Origin: an uncultured Duncaniella sp.
Lineage (GTDB): Bacteria; Bacteroidota; Bacteroidia; Bacteroidales; Muribaculaceae
Length of the DNA stretch: 64,000 bases
Direction: 5' to 3'
Assembly (NCBI GenBank): GCA_910586305.1
Contig: CAJUGS010000010.1
Location: 1-64,000 of the forward strand
Shown one piece after another: positions 1 through 8,410 of the stretch (positions are counted from its first letter, which is position 1; every line of letters starts with the position of its first letter). The translations under genes were made by a program, and so were the position numbers. Below the pieces are notes generated by a model, which was not told the DNA's origin, ran no database searches, and saw only the letters and a program-made list of their open reading frames with translations.

Positions 1-51
1 GCAGAGGCATTTTTGCTTGTTACTCTTAACAATTGTTATGAAACACCCTCT

Positions 52-97
52 AAAAAAACGAAAGGCTTCACCCGGTGTCATATTCCGGGCGAAGCCT
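52..97 (-). terminator. Rho-independent terminator of the HdeD-like gene
   Basis: On the minus strand a stem AGGCTTCgCCCGG...CCGGGTGAAGCCT (arms 85-97 and 63-75, one unpaired base) is followed within a few bases by a run of seven T (plus-strand A at 52-58). It lies just past the stop codon at 119. Confidence 0.8.
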
Positions 98-118
98 CTC
101 ATTTCTATATGTCGTTGT

Positions 119-667
119 TTAGCGCTCAGGCTTCATGTCGTAGGAAAGCATTGCCAGGGTAAACCCCCAATAGATAAACGCAAGCGAGGTGAGGAAACTT
201 GTCATAGCCATATCCTGTACCCATCCGGCCTCGATGAAGAAGAAGCCGATGAGAAGAAGCAGAATGCCGTTGATGAGCTGAAGCCACCAGTATTTGCGCT
301 GACTCTGCTGCACTACGGCACACAGGGCGCTGATGCCCCAGAAAATAAAGATGAAGGCAAGGAAATAGGGCAAGACCGCTTCCGAGAGAACCACGCTGCG
401 GACCATGAGAAAACCGATGAACATATCAATCACTCCTCCTATGAGCCACCAGCCCCAGCCTCGTCCTGAATGTGGGCCAGATGCCTGAAGAAGCTGAATG
501 ATACCGACGAGTATGAGTAGCCAGCCAAACAGCTGTGAGGCCACCGCATATCCTGCTACAGGCCAGAACCAGTAAGCGAAACCGCAAATGACCATCAGGA
601 TACCTGCGAGGAGCACTGCCCACCAATAGCGGGACTCTCCCATAAATTTTGAAAATAGCGCTTTCAT
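119..667 (-). CDS. HdeD-like DUF308 membrane protein
   Basis: A 182-residue, very hydrophobic protein rich in Trp, with about six predicted membrane segments in pairs, as in the HdeD/DUF308 family (acid-resistance membrane proteins in enterobacteria; role unknown in Bacteroidetes). The frame stays open upstream to 877, but the Met at 667 is chosen because it is followed directly by MKALFSKFMGESRYWW and the first membrane helix, and the upstream part has no membrane or conserved character. It stands alone with its own terminator, and the next gene is divergent. I saw no clear TAnnTTTG box for it. Family assignment is fairly secure; the function is not. Confidence 0.8.
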   Translation of the reverse strand: MKALFSKFMGESRYWWAVLLAGILMVICGFAYWFWPVAGYAVASQLFGWLLILVGIIQLLQASGPHSGRGWGWWLIGGVIDMFIGFLMVRSVVLSEAVLPYFLAFIFIFWGISALCAVVQQSQRKYWWLQLINGILLLLIGFFFIEAGWVQDMAMTSFLTSLAFIYWGFTLAMLSYDMKPER

Positions 668-793
668 AATAGTTGTTTTTATATAGTTGATTTGTGAAAC
701 TTCTCTTATGTTGATTTCATTAATATAACACATCGTTTTTAATAATTGTTGAACTCTGCCCTCTTTTTTATTCCGTAGCCCGTAAATATTTAT

Positions 794-801
794 TATCTTT
801 G
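794..801 (+). promoter_or_regulatory. Bacteroidetes -7 box TATCTTTG
   Basis: Matches TAnnTTTG and lies 30 bases before the ATG at 832. No convincing -33 TTG at 19-21 bases upstream. Confidence 0.6.
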
Positions 802-831
802 TAGTCAAACGTTTTTTACCTTCCCGCTGCC

Positions 832-1251
832 ATGACAAAAATATATAAATCGAGAGTGGACCTGTTCTTCTATGCAACCGCTCTGGCCATTGTCTTGAGC
901 TTGTTTATTCCGATACCTTTCATCTATCGGGACATTCTTCCGCTCACGGTACTTCTTGTCTCAGGTTTGTTCACAGTCGCAATACTCACCGATCTGTACC
1001 TTCACACTGACTACCGCATATCCGACAACAAACTATATATCAGAAGTGGTTTTCTCATACAGATGAAAATACCTGTTGAGAAAATAACCGAAATCATACA
1101 TCGGGGCACGTGGCTCTCCTCGCCAGCCCTATCACTGAAAAGAATAGGTCTGAGATACGGAAGGACAAATGTAGTCTACATCTCCCCCGACGATATGGAC
1201 GGGTTTATAGCCGATCTCCTCTCTCTCAATCCGGGAATCACGGTGAAGTAA
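832..1251 (+). CDS. PH-domain-like membrane protein
   Basis: 139 residues. Two membrane helices (about residues 11-30 and 35-55) are followed by a small beta-rich domain (about 58-135) with the pattern seen in bacterial PH-like domains (bPH_4/DUF1200 type): YRISDNKLYIRSG, then IPVEKITEI and a closing Asp/Leu-rich helix. The domain should face the cytoplasm. Function unknown. It is a single-gene unit between a divergent HdeD-like gene and a convergent unknown gene whose stop is 12 bases away. Confidence 0.7.
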   Translation: MTKIYKSRVDLFFYATALAIVLSLFIPIPFIYRDILPLTVLLVSGLFTVAILTDLYLHTDYRISDNKLYIRSGFLIQMKIPVEKITEIIHRGTWLSSPALSLKRIGLRYGRTNVVYISPDDMDGFIADLLSLNPGITVK

Positions 1252-1263
1252 CACCCCGTTGTT

Positions 1264-1704
1264 CTAAGACAGAGCTTTCCATCGCCCTTTCCTCACTCTC
1301 GCTGCCGCCCGACGTTCGGCACGAGTGAGCCTACGCGACGGTTTCTCGGGCTCGGCGGAGAGTGAGCTATCATAATCCTCACCACTAAAGCCCATGGATT
1401 TGAGCAGATCATTCACAAAGTCACGCCGTGCATTCCGCCCTGTATTCCCCTCTCCGGAGGCCTTGCGTCTCGCGGCTCTCTCCCTGGCTCGGAGCGAACG
1501 GGCCATGGCCCTGTCAAGCTCGACACGCACCATATTGAACGCAATCATGGCCATCGCGTCCTGACTCTCCGCAGGCCCACCGTAGATGTAGGCATCGACA
1601 AGACGCATTGCCTCGGCGACACTCTCGGGCATATGGCCAAGTGAAAGTCTGATTCGTTCCGATATGTCGGAATACACTTTTTTTGATACAGGCAGTTTTC
1701 TCAT
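1264..1704 (-). CDS. Hypothetical basic cytoplasmic protein
   Basis: 146 residues, no signal peptide or membrane segment. The N-terminal half is helical (RIRLSLGHMPESVAEAMRL, then AMAMIAFNMVRVELDRAM); the C-terminal half is very rich in Arg, Lys and Ala (RARERAARRK, RRLTRAERRAAARVRKGRW), suggesting nucleic-acid or ribosome contact. I recognise no family. Its promoter region is shared with the divergent gene at 1858 and carries inverted repeats, so the two may be co-regulated. Confidence 0.6.
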   Translation of the reverse strand: MRKLPVSKKVYSDISERIRLSLGHMPESVAEAMRLVDAYIYGGPAESQDAMAMIAFNMVRVELDRAMARSLRARERAARRKASGEGNTGRNARRDFVNDLLKSMGFSGEDYDSSLSAEPEKPSRRLTRAERRAAARVRKGRWKALS

Positions 1705-1720
1705 TTCAGTTGTTTTTCTG

Positions 1721-1728
1721 CAAAGTTA
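1721..1728 (-). promoter_or_regulatory. -7 box TAACTTTG of the gene at 1264-1704
   Basis: The plus strand reads CAAAGTTA, so the minus strand has a TAnnTTTG match 17 bases before the ATG at 1704. Confidence 0.6.
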
Positions 1729-1750
1729 CAGTGAGGAAAACCGGAAAAGG

Positions 1751-1773
1751 TGCGATAATGTCGCACGCGACAT
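1751..1773. promoter_or_regulatory. Overlapping inverted repeats between divergent promoters
   Basis: TGCGA-n5-TCGCA (1751-1765) overlaps ATGTCGC-AC-GCGACAT (1758-1773, perfect 7-2-7). They lie between the two divergent -7 boxes and just upstream of TATATTTG at 1785, where a regulator could bind. Operator role is inferred. Confidence 0.4.
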
Positions 1774-1784
1774 AATAAAATCGC

Positions 1785-1792
1785 TATATTTG
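1785..1792 (+). promoter_or_regulatory. -7 box TATATTTG of the gene at 1858
   Basis: Matches TAnnTTTG, 65 bases before the first ATG at 1858 and 110 before the alternative ATG at 1903. Confidence 0.55.
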
Positions 1793-1857
1793 CAGACATT
1801 TTTCAATGCAGATTCAGATGCAAAATCTTTTCAAAGCTGAAAATATGTTAAATCTGC

Positions 1858-3381
1858 ATGGCTAAAGGCCGCACGGCCAAGCCTATGCAGTCAAATTCAA
1901 CTATGGCAAAGAAAAAAAACAATAATAAAAACGGCCAACAGGTCAGACTCTCACCCGAACGCTTCATGCGCGAAAAGGCAAGGACTCTCCCCATCGGGAA
2001 ATGCTACATCACTCCGGGGCGCGAGGAGAGCGGGATGGCCAGGATAATAGTCACCAGAGTGAGACCAAGCGGGAATCTCACCGTCGGCATATTTCTGACA
2101 GATATTTTCTGCACTGGAGTAAGGGAGGCGGCGTGGGATTCCAATGTGCCTTCCGATGAATTCGAAAATCTAATACAGAAGTATGACAGAGGTTCGGGTT
2201 TCGAGGAGATAAGCTATAACGAAGCCCACAACATTATATATGGAGCCATAGGATTTGCCGAAGACGGCGGTATAAAGCCGGCAAAGGACTTCAACATAGC
2301 CGGATTCGTGCTTGAAGAAGATACAGATGATATACCGTATATAGAATATCAATTCGGGAAAAACGGCCGTCATTTCATTACTGTAAGCCGAGACCGAAAA
2401 GAGATGCCGTTTCTCCGCACACTCAGAGATAATCTGGGCGTCGATTTCGACTATATTATAGAGGGAGAGGATGAGTCAGCATCGGTCTTTCCGGAAGACG
2501 GAATGCAACGTGCCATATCAAACATGAAAAGGAGGATGGAAGAGTCAAAACGCCATCCCGACGAGCCATTCTCCTACCGCTATCCGAAATACCCGAAAAC
2601 AATCAGGGTGAAAAAACGTTTTATTGCCGACGCAATTCTGTCGACCGACAATATAGCGTCGTTGCCCCGCGAAACTATCGAACGCATCCTATCACTCGCT
2701 CCCGACGAGGCCGCCGCGGATATCAGCAAAGTGGTTTTCTACGAAATAGGCCGGACCTACAAGGAAATAAACGACGAGACCATAGGTCCATCCGACGAGA
2801 GCGCAATAATCCACTCCCTGCTGCTGCTCTCAGCCCTCGGTAGCGAAAAGGGACTGAAAGCAGTTCTGGAGATAATGAGCCAGAACAGAGAGTTCATAGA
2901 GTTTCACCTCGGGGACCTGGCCTTTGAGTTTATTACCCCCGCCCTATACGCCTGTGGAAAAGACAACATCCCGACTTTGGAATCATATCTGGTCAAGACG
3001 GGCCACGATTCCTATCTGAGATCACAGGCTTCGGACGCATTGGTCATGACGGCCACACTGCATCCCGAACGACGCAATGAAATAATCGAAGTATACCGAC
3101 GGATTCTCACATCCATGGCCACTCGTCTGCCAAAACTGAAGGGCTGTGACGGAAAATTCGCCGGATTTCTGATGCTGGACCTTATCGATCTTAAAGCCAA
3201 CGAGCTGATTTCAGAAATTAAGGCCGTATACGCAACCGACTGCGTAGACAAATCAATCTGTGGAGACTACGAAAAAGTAATTTCGGAAATCAAAAACGAA
3301 AACTGCACAGACAACCGGGACAAGTACAGAATCTCTGACATCTACGAAAAATACGACTATATGGCGCGGTTTACGGACTGA
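1858..3381 (+). CDS. Hypothetical protein with N-terminal conserved region and helical repeats
   Basis: 507 residues, no signal peptide. Residues 1-30 are basic and low complexity (MAKKKNNNKNGQQ); an internal ATG at 1903 (residue 16) is an equally plausible start. Residues about 35-130 form a mixed domain beginning PERFMREKARTLPIGKCYI. Residues about 260-480 are helical with HEAT-like pairs (SIIHSLLLLSALGSEKGLKAV and the following helices). I recognise the general Bacteroidetes type but no named function. It is preceded by a -7 box and inverted repeats shared with a divergent basic protein, and followed by a strong hairpin. Confidence 0.65.
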   Translation: MAKGRTAKPMQSNSTMAKKKNNNKNGQQVRLSPERFMREKARTLPIGKCYITPGREESGMARIIVTRVRPSGNLTVGIFLTDIFCTGVREAAWDSNVPSDEFENLIQKYDRGSGFEEISYNEAHNIIYGAIGFAEDGGIKPAKDFNIAGFVLEEDTDDIPYIEYQFGKNGRHFITVSRDRKEMPFLRTLRDNLGVDFDYIIEGEDESASVFPEDGMQRAISNMKRRMEESKRHPDEPFSYRYPKYPKTIRVKKRFIADAILSTDNIASLPRETIERILSLAPDEAAADISKVVFYEIGRTYKEINDETIGPSDESAIIHSLLLLSALGSEKGLKAVLEIMSQNREFIEFHLGDLAFEFITPALYACGKDNIPTLESYLVKTGHDSYLRSQASDALVMTATLHPERRNEIIEVYRRILTSMATRLPKLKGCDGKFAGFLMLDLIDLKANELISEIKAVYATDCVDKSICGDYEKVISEIKNENCTDNRDKYRISDIYEKYDYMARFTD

Positions 3382-3410
3382 TTCCCTCACCCGCTTATCC
3401 GATCTATAAC

Positions 3411-3454
3411 AAGCCGGCCTGTGTCGAGTGAAATACTTCGATACAGGCCGGCTT
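3411..3454. terminator. Strong hairpin between convergent genes
   Basis: AAGCCGGCCTG (3411-3421) pairs with CAGGCCGGCTT (3444-3454), extended inwards by six more pairs. It sits between the ends of the 507-residue gene and the OmpA lipoprotein gene, so it probably serves both strands, although neither side has a long T run. Confidence 0.65.
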
Positions 3455-3491
3455 GGTTATGGTTATATGTTTGTGTATTTACAGACTATTG

Positions 3492-4361
3492 TCAATAGTT
3501 CTCGTCGTCTCCCTGGGGAGCTTTATCAATGAGTTCGAGGAACTGGTCGAGTTTCGGAGTGATAATAATCTCGGTGCGACGGTTGCGCTGGCGACCGAGT
3601 TCGGAACCATTGTCAGCAATGGGGTTGTACTCGCCACGGCCGGCGGCTGATAGGCGCGAAGGATTCACGTCGAAATCGTTCTGGAGCACCTGCACGATTG
3701 AAGACGCGCGCAGTGCCGAGAGATCCCAGTTGTTGCGGATATTGGTGCGATTGATGGGCACATCGTCGGTATTTCCCTCCACGAGCACATCATAGTCACC
3801 GTAGTCCTTGATAATCTTTGCAATCTTCTCGAGAGTCTGCATAGCCCGGTCGTTGACTTCATAGCTGCCCGACTTGAAGAGCATATTGTCGGCAAGCGAG
3901 ATATACACTACACCCTTGAGCACCTTCACGTTGACCTCTTCAGCCTCGGTGGATGTGAGCGAGCGGGTGAGACGGGTTGTGAGGGCAAGGTTGAGAGAGT
4001 CGGACTTCGACTTGGCATCCACAAGCTGCTTGATATAGCGGTTGGAGGCATTGATCTCGTCTACAAGCTTGGAGATGTTCACGTTGCCCTGTGTGTTCTG
4101 CATGATGGAATTGTCAAGCGACTTCTGAAGATTGGCATAGTTCTGCTTCAGCTCGGCGTTGTTGCGCTTAGCCTCTTCGAGGAGTGCCTCAAGACTGCGG
4201 CCGTTGGCATCACTGTTTGCCTTGTCTACCTGCAGGGTGGTATAGTTCTGCATGAGAGCATTGTGTTCAGCCTGGAGGGCTGCATACTTCTTGTTGCTCA
4301 CGCACCCAGTCATAGCAAGCGCGCCTGCGATAAGGAGAATGGCTGATTTTCTCATAATCAA
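3492..4361 (-). CDS. OmpA-family outer-membrane lipoprotein
   Basis: 289 residues. Lipoprotein signal with lipobox LAMTGC, cleavage before Cys20 (Cys18 if the second Met at 4355 starts translation). Residues about 22-130 are a coiled coil rich in Gln, Asn, Leu and Glu. The C-terminal OmpA-like domain (about 150-275) has VEGNTDDVPI, NNWDLSALRASSIVQVL and GRQRNRRTEI, the peptidoglycan-binding pattern. It should tether the outer membrane to the wall. It is transcribed alone between the convergent 507-residue gene and the pgk terminator. Confidence 0.85.
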   Translation of the reverse strand: MIMRKSAILLIAGALAMTGCVSNKKYAALQAEHNALMQNYTTLQVDKANSDANGRSLEALLEEAKRNNAELKQNYANLQKSLDNSIMQNTQGNVNISKLVDEINASNRYIKQLVDAKSKSDSLNLALTTRLTRSLTSTEAEEVNVKVLKGVVYISLADNMLFKSGSYEVNDRAMQTLEKIAKIIKDYGDYDVLVEGNTDDVPINRTNIRNNWDLSALRASSIVQVLQNDFDVNPSRLSAAGRGEYNPIADNGSELGRQRNRRTEIIITPKLDQFLELIDKAPQGDDENY

Positions 4362-4412
4362 ACGGAATTGATGTTATAGTTATAACCTATATCTGTCACT
4401 AAGTGTTCGGAA

Positions 4413-4474
4413 ACGATAAAACACCGGAGACGCATCCCCGGGCCTCTGACAGGCGGGGAGGCGAACCTCCGGTG
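4413..4474 (-). terminator. Terminator region after pgk
   Basis: Outer arms CACCGGAG (4422-4429) and CTCCGGTG (4467-4474) enclose an inner GC-rich stem (CCCC..GCCT / AGGC-GGGG). The minus strand then runs into TTTTATCGTTTCC. Confidence 0.6.
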
Positions 4475-4508
4475 ATATCGGTATAAATTCGGTTACAGTC
4501 CGGTGATA

Positions 4509-5756
4509 TTAGCCGCGGATAGCTGCGATTCCGGGAAGCACCTTACCCTCGATAGCCTCGAGAAGGGCGCCACCACCGGTGGATACGTAGCTCACCTTGT
4601 CGGCGAGGCCGAACTTATTGACACAAGCCACGGAGTCGCCACCGCCCACGAGGGAGAATGCGCCGTTGGCTGTAGCCTCGACGATGGCATCAGCGATAGC
4701 ACGTGAACCGGCTGTGAAGTTGTCAAACTCAAACACGCCTGCAGGACCGTTCCAGAGGATGGTCTTGGCATCCTTGATGGCGTTAGCGAAGGCCTTGCGA
4801 GTCTCGGGACCGGCATCCATACCTTCCCACTCTGCAGGAATCTCCATGCACGATACTACCATTGTGTTGGCGTCGTTGGAGAAATCGTCGCCGGCAACGC
4901 AGTCGGTGCCGAGAACGAGGTTCACACCCTTTTCCTTTGCCTTCTTGATGATATCGAGAGCGAGATCGAGCTTGTCGTTTTCGCAGATTGACTTGCCCAC
5001 GTTTCCGCCGAGAGCCTTGGCAAATGTGTAGGTCATACCACCGCAGAGAATGAGGTTGTCAACCTTGTCCATGAGGTTCTCGATGATACCTATTTTTGTG
5101 GACACCTTCGAGCCACCCATGATGGCGGTGAAGGGACGCTTGATGTTGCTGAGAATGTTGTCAACAGCGTTTACCTCTTTCTCCATGAGGTAGCCAAGCA
5201 TCTTGCTGTCAGCGTCGAAGTAGTCGGCGATGACTGCTGTGGAAGCGTGGCGACGGTGAGCGGTGCCGAATGCATCGTTGACATATACGTCAGCATAGGA
5301 TGCAAGAGTCTTTGCAAACTCCTTCTGCTTTTCCTTCATTTCCTTCTTGGCGGCATCGTAGGCGGGATCTTCCTTGTCGATTCCGACGGGCTTGCCCTCT
5401 TCTTCGGGGTGGAAGCGGAGATTCTCGAGCAGAAGCACCTGTCCGGGCTTGAGAGCAGCGGCCTTTTCTGCAGCCTCGGCGCAGTCAGCGGCAAATTCTA
5501 CCTCTGTGCCAAGATATTTGGCAACGGTGTCCTTGATCTGGGAAAGAGACATCTTGGGGTTGACCTTACCCTTGGGCTTGCCCATGTGGCTCATGATGAT
5601 GAGGCTGCCGCCATCGGCAAGAATCTTCTTGAGGGTGGGGAGGGCACCACGGATGCGGGTATCGTCGGTGATTTTTCCGTTTTCGTCGAGGGGAACATTA
5701 AAGTCCACGCGGACAATGGCTTTTTTGCCGTTGAAATTGTACTGGTCGATAGTCAT
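4509..5756 (-). CDS. pgk: Phosphoglycerate kinase
   Basis: 415 residues, the usual length. Converts 1,3-bisphosphoglycerate and ADP to 3-phosphoglycerate and ATP in glycolysis, in the cytoplasm. The signature VRVDFNVPL (residues 15-23) and the substrate loop SHMGKPKG are present, followed by LLLENLRFHPEEE, AFGTAHRRHAS, a mid-protein IMGGSKVSTKI and the nucleotide-binding WNGPAGVFEF and GGGDSVACV near the C-terminus. It is preceded by a very good promoter whose -33/-7 spacer is filled by a palindrome, and it is monocistronic with its own terminator. Confidence 0.98.
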   Translation of the reverse strand: MTIDQYNFNGKKAIVRVDFNVPLDENGKITDDTRIRGALPTLKKILADGGSLIIMSHMGKPKGKVNPKMSLSQIKDTVAKYLGTEVEFAADCAEAAEKAAALKPGQVLLLENLRFHPEEEGKPVGIDKEDPAYDAAKKEMKEKQKEFAKTLASYADVYVNDAFGTAHRRHASTAVIADYFDADSKMLGYLMEKEVNAVDNILSNIKRPFTAIMGGSKVSTKIGIIENLMDKVDNLILCGGMTYTFAKALGGNVGKSICENDKLDLALDIIKKAKEKGVNLVLGTDCVAGDDFSNDANTMVVSCMEIPAEWEGMDAGPETRKAFANAIKDAKTILWNGPAGVFEFDNFTAGSRAIADAIVEATANGAFSLVGGGDSVACVNKFGLADKVSYVSTGGGALLEAIEGKVLPGIAAIRG

Positions 5757-5795
5757 TGATATGATATTTTTTAAGTCAGTTCATATTGAATGGCG

Positions 5796-5825
5796 CAAAA
5801 TTAAGGAAAAAATTCCTTAATGCAA
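5796..5825 (-). promoter_or_regulatory. pgk promoter with palindrome in the spacer
   Basis: Minus-strand TTG at 5825-5823, 19 bases, then TAATTTTG at 5803-5796, an ideal Bacteroidetes promoter 40 bases before the pgk ATG. The inverted repeat TTAAGGAA-AAAA-TTCCTTAA (5801-5820) occupies the spacer and may be an operator. It could also act as a weak terminator for pncB, which ends at 5843 and is followed by this stem and then TTTTG. Confidence 0.7.
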
Positions 5826-5842
5826 AGTTTCTGACAGAGTTT

Positions 5843-7069
5843 TCACTTCTGTATTTCTTCCGGGACAGGCAGATCAAGTGCTTCGAGAAAACGCCTCACT
5901 GTGCGCGGGTCTCCGGTATACTTTCCGTGGTCCTCGCTCAGCTTGCAGGTGAGACAATAGAACGGCCATGATTCCGTGATTTTCACCGCAAGGAGCTTCA
6001 CCACAATATTCATTGGCTTCACTCCTGGAAAATCGTTGGTAAAGTGTGTGCCTATGCCAAACGAAGGTATACATTTTCCTCTGGCGTAATTGTTGACGGC
6101 TATCGCCTCGTCTACATCAAGACCGTTGCTGAACACTATCTGCTTGCCACGCGGATCGATGTTGAGACTGCGGTATTTCTCCACAATCATGTCAAGCTCC
6201 CTGTAGTTGTCACCACTGTCAACCCGCAGTCCTTTGAACATATTGGCATAATCCTCGGAAAAGTTGAGGCTGAAAATGCGCCAGCCATAGGTGTCGTAGA
6301 GAAATGTTCCGAGTGCCCCGCGATAGGTCCTCGCCCACATCTCCATCACCAGATGGTTGGCCATCTGCGGGCCATACATTCCCGCTACGGCACACACAAG
6401 CTCGTGGGCCATGGTTCCGACGGGGGTGAGGTCGTACTTCATTGCGAGATATACGTTGCTCGTGCCTATGAAGCGCCCGGCCCCCGACGACATGGAGTCA
6501 CGACACTCCTTCATGGCCCTGACAGCTACATCCTGAGCCTCGAAAGAGGCGCGGCGGCGTGTGCCAAGGTCGCTGAACACACATCCGGCCTCTATGAGAC
6601 GACGTGCCTTCTCGGCCGAACGCCTGTAGTGTGCGTCATAGTCGAGCATGGCGGATTCGCCGGTCATCATATAATAAAGTTCGGAAATTATGGCAAGTAC
6701 CTTGACCTCGAGCAGAATGGTACAGCTCCAGCATCCTTCGAACTCCACACTGAGATGCCCCTCCTTGTCCTGCTCTACCCTCACCCATTCCCGCTTGTAG
6801 CGGAATCCCTTCAGAAAGCTGTAGAACCAAGCAGGTATGTATCGGCACCGGCGGCGCATAAACTCCACTTCATCATCGGTAATCACCACATTCTCAAGCA
6901 TCTCTATCTGCCGGTGCAGCTCGTCGGCAAAGCCCGGAGGATAGACGGTGTTGTCCCGGTCGTTGAACTTGTATTTCACCCGGGTGCGCGGATAGTTTTC
7001 TATCACGGCGCAGCACATGGTGAACTTATAAAGATCGTCGTCTGTGAAGTGGCTGATTATCTGTCGCAT
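5843..7069 (-). CDS. pncB: Nicotinate phosphoribosyltransferase
   Basis: 408 residues. Makes nicotinate mononucleotide from nicotinate and PRPP, the second step of the Preiss-Handler NAD salvage route, in the cytoplasm. Family marks: FTDDDLYKFTM at the N-terminus, the DLGTRRRASFEAQ and FIGTSNVYLA motifs around the active site, RVDSGDN, and IVFSNGLD in the PRPP region. Its start overlaps the end of pncA by 13 bases, so the nicotinamidase and this enzyme are translationally linked and work in sequence. High confidence. Confidence 0.97.
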   Translation of the reverse strand: MRQIISHFTDDDLYKFTMCCAVIENYPRTRVKYKFNDRDNTVYPPGFADELHRQIEMLENVVITDDEVEFMRRRCRYIPAWFYSFLKGFRYKREWVRVEQDKEGHLSVEFEGCWSCTILLEVKVLAIISELYYMMTGESAMLDYDAHYRRSAEKARRLIEAGCVFSDLGTRRRASFEAQDVAVRAMKECRDSMSSGAGRFIGTSNVYLAMKYDLTPVGTMAHELVCAVAGMYGPQMANHLVMEMWARTYRGALGTFLYDTYGWRIFSLNFSEDYANMFKGLRVDSGDNYRELDMIVEKYRSLNIDPRGKQIVFSNGLDVDEAIAVNNYARGKCIPSFGIGTHFTNDFPGVKPMNIVVKLLAVKITESWPFYCLTCKLSEDHGKYTGDPRTVRRFLEALDLPVPEEIQK

Positions 7070-7623
7070 GATAGTCGGAATTTTGAAATTATGGAATCGA
7101 TAGTCTCACCACCGTCGATCGAAGGTGTGAAACGGGTGAGAACATTGAAAAGATCCGGACCGAAAAGGTTTATCCCATCACGAAGCGTATCGGCCACACA
7201 CACATCTCCGGCTATACCACACACATCAACCACGTCGGTCCCGGCGACAAGGCCGGCTATACGGCGCGAGGCGGCGGGACTGGCGAATATCGAATATTCC
7301 TCCCTCTCGGCATCTTCACCCTTGTGAAGGAATGTGACCGGACACTGACAGGCATAAAGGGCTTCCATAAGCGGAGGCCACACTGCGGCACCAACCGAAT
7401 CGTGCAGACAATGGCGCGGCCACCGGCCACCCTCATCTCGGAACGAGCAGTGAGCAAACGGGTGACGGTCGGCAGTCACAATGATGTGGCTGTAAGCACC
7501 GGCGTTGCAGCCGATATAGGCGGCAAGGGAGTCCATGGCCTCCCTCGCTCCGTCGACGGCAAGCGATCCGGTGATAAAATCGATCTGCGGGTCAACTATC
7601 AGTAGTGCTCTCTTCATAATCAT
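7057..7623 (-). CDS. pncA: Nicotinamidase
   Basis: 188 residues, isochorismatase-like fold. Deamidates nicotinamide to nicotinate, which the next gene product uses. The catalytic triad is visible: Asp in VDPQIDF, Lys in FLHKGED and Cys in GIAGDVCVADT; the metal site is TADRHPFAHCSF. Two Met codons (7623 and 7617) are possible starts; both overlap the upstream HD gene by 26-32 bases. Middle gene of the HD-pncA-pncB operon. Confidence 0.95.
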   Translation of the reverse strand: MIMKRALLIVDPQIDFITGSLAVDGAREAMDSLAAYIGCNAGAYSHIIVTADRHPFAHCSFRDEGGRWPRHCLHDSVGAAVWPPLMEALYACQCPVTFLHKGEDAEREEYSIFASPAASRRIAGLVAGTDVVDVCGIAGDVCVADTLRDGINLFGPDLFNVLTRFTPSIDGGETIDSIISKFRLSCDR

Positions 7624-8251
7624 TCAGTGGCGACATGGTTTTATTTACCTCTTCTTCAATTCTCGCGAGAAGACCCGGGTCGACAGTAGCTTCAACCAGA
7701 CGGACTGCATAATCCACAAGTCCACGTGCCTCCCGTGTGCGCAGGTATCGCGGATCAAGCCCATATCTGCCAAGCCTACGGCGGTCAAGTGCATCGGCAT
7801 CCTTAAATATCTCAAAAAGAGTGAGAACCCGTTGAGCATCACCGCCAAATTCCTTCTCGATGGCCTTTCGCCCAATGAAGTCGTCAAGGTCATGGTAGCG
7901 CATCAGCACGGCAGCTTCGGGATAGAATTTAATCCCGGGATTCCGGCGGCAATAGTCGGCGTAGTACACTGCAGCCCTTGCCCCATGGCCCGTGTCGAGA
8001 TAGTCGTCCAGACGGCGTGTATCGTGAAACACTGCGGCATGGGCAAGCGCGACGAGAGAATCGCAGTCCACAGATATTCTCTCACCCAGGACCAATGCAT
8101 AGAGCAGCACCCTCTCACAATGGCCTGTTGCATGAATCTCACTGTCGGGCATATTGAATATCACACAATTGTGGAGAAAATCGTTCCACCTCAGGAATTC
8201 TCTTCTCACAAGGGGCCGGAGCATATCTATTTCAGATTGTGGCACTTTCAT
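7592..8251 (-). CDS. HD-domain phosphohydrolase, first gene of the pnc operon
   Basis: 219 residues. An HD metal-dependent phosphohydrolase fold: HATGHCERVLLYAL, then HAAVFHDTRR with the His-Asp pair, and KDADALDRRRLG near residue 165 supplying the last Asp. The substrate cannot be read from sequence; HD proteins act on nucleotides and many other phosphoesters. Its end overlaps pncA by 32 bases, a long overlap that argues for a shared function in NAD or nucleotide turnover (inference). No clear -7 box was seen in the 159-base gap upstream, so it could be read from the ATPase side. Confidence 0.8.
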   Translation of the reverse strand: MKVPQSEIDMLRPLVRREFLRWNDFLHNCVIFNMPDSEIHATGHCERVLLYALVLGERISVDCDSLVALAHAAVFHDTRRLDDYLDTGHGARAAVYYADYCRRNPGIKFYPEAAVLMRYHDLDDFIGRKAIEKEFGGDAQRVLTLFEIFKDADALDRRRLGRYGLDPRYLRTREARGLVDYAVRLVEATVDPGLLARIEEEVNKTMSPLNDYEESTTDS

Positions 8252-8348
8252 TGCAGCAGTTGTTTGGGTGTAGTCTGTTTGTAAAAGTCTTTTCGTTCAC
8301 CGTAACTGTTTCTATACTCTAACAATCACGCAGAGGGATATGTTGGCA

Positions 8349-8367
8349 CCGGCCGACAAAAGGCCGG
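8349..8367 (-). terminator. Short GC hairpin after the P-type ATPase
   Basis: CCGGCC-n7-GGCCGG lies in the 159-base gap after the ATPase stop (8411). There is no T run after it on the minus strand, so termination is uncertain. Nothing else was seen in this gap. Confidence 0.35.
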
Positions 8368-8410
8368 GAGGAAAACTCCATGAAAAAGACTCCGCATATA
8401 TTATTTCAGT

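Noticed and set aside
6044..7327. 427-residue plus-strand open frame over pncB and pncA
   Set aside because: It lies opposite two recognised, overlapping enzymes and shows no domain.
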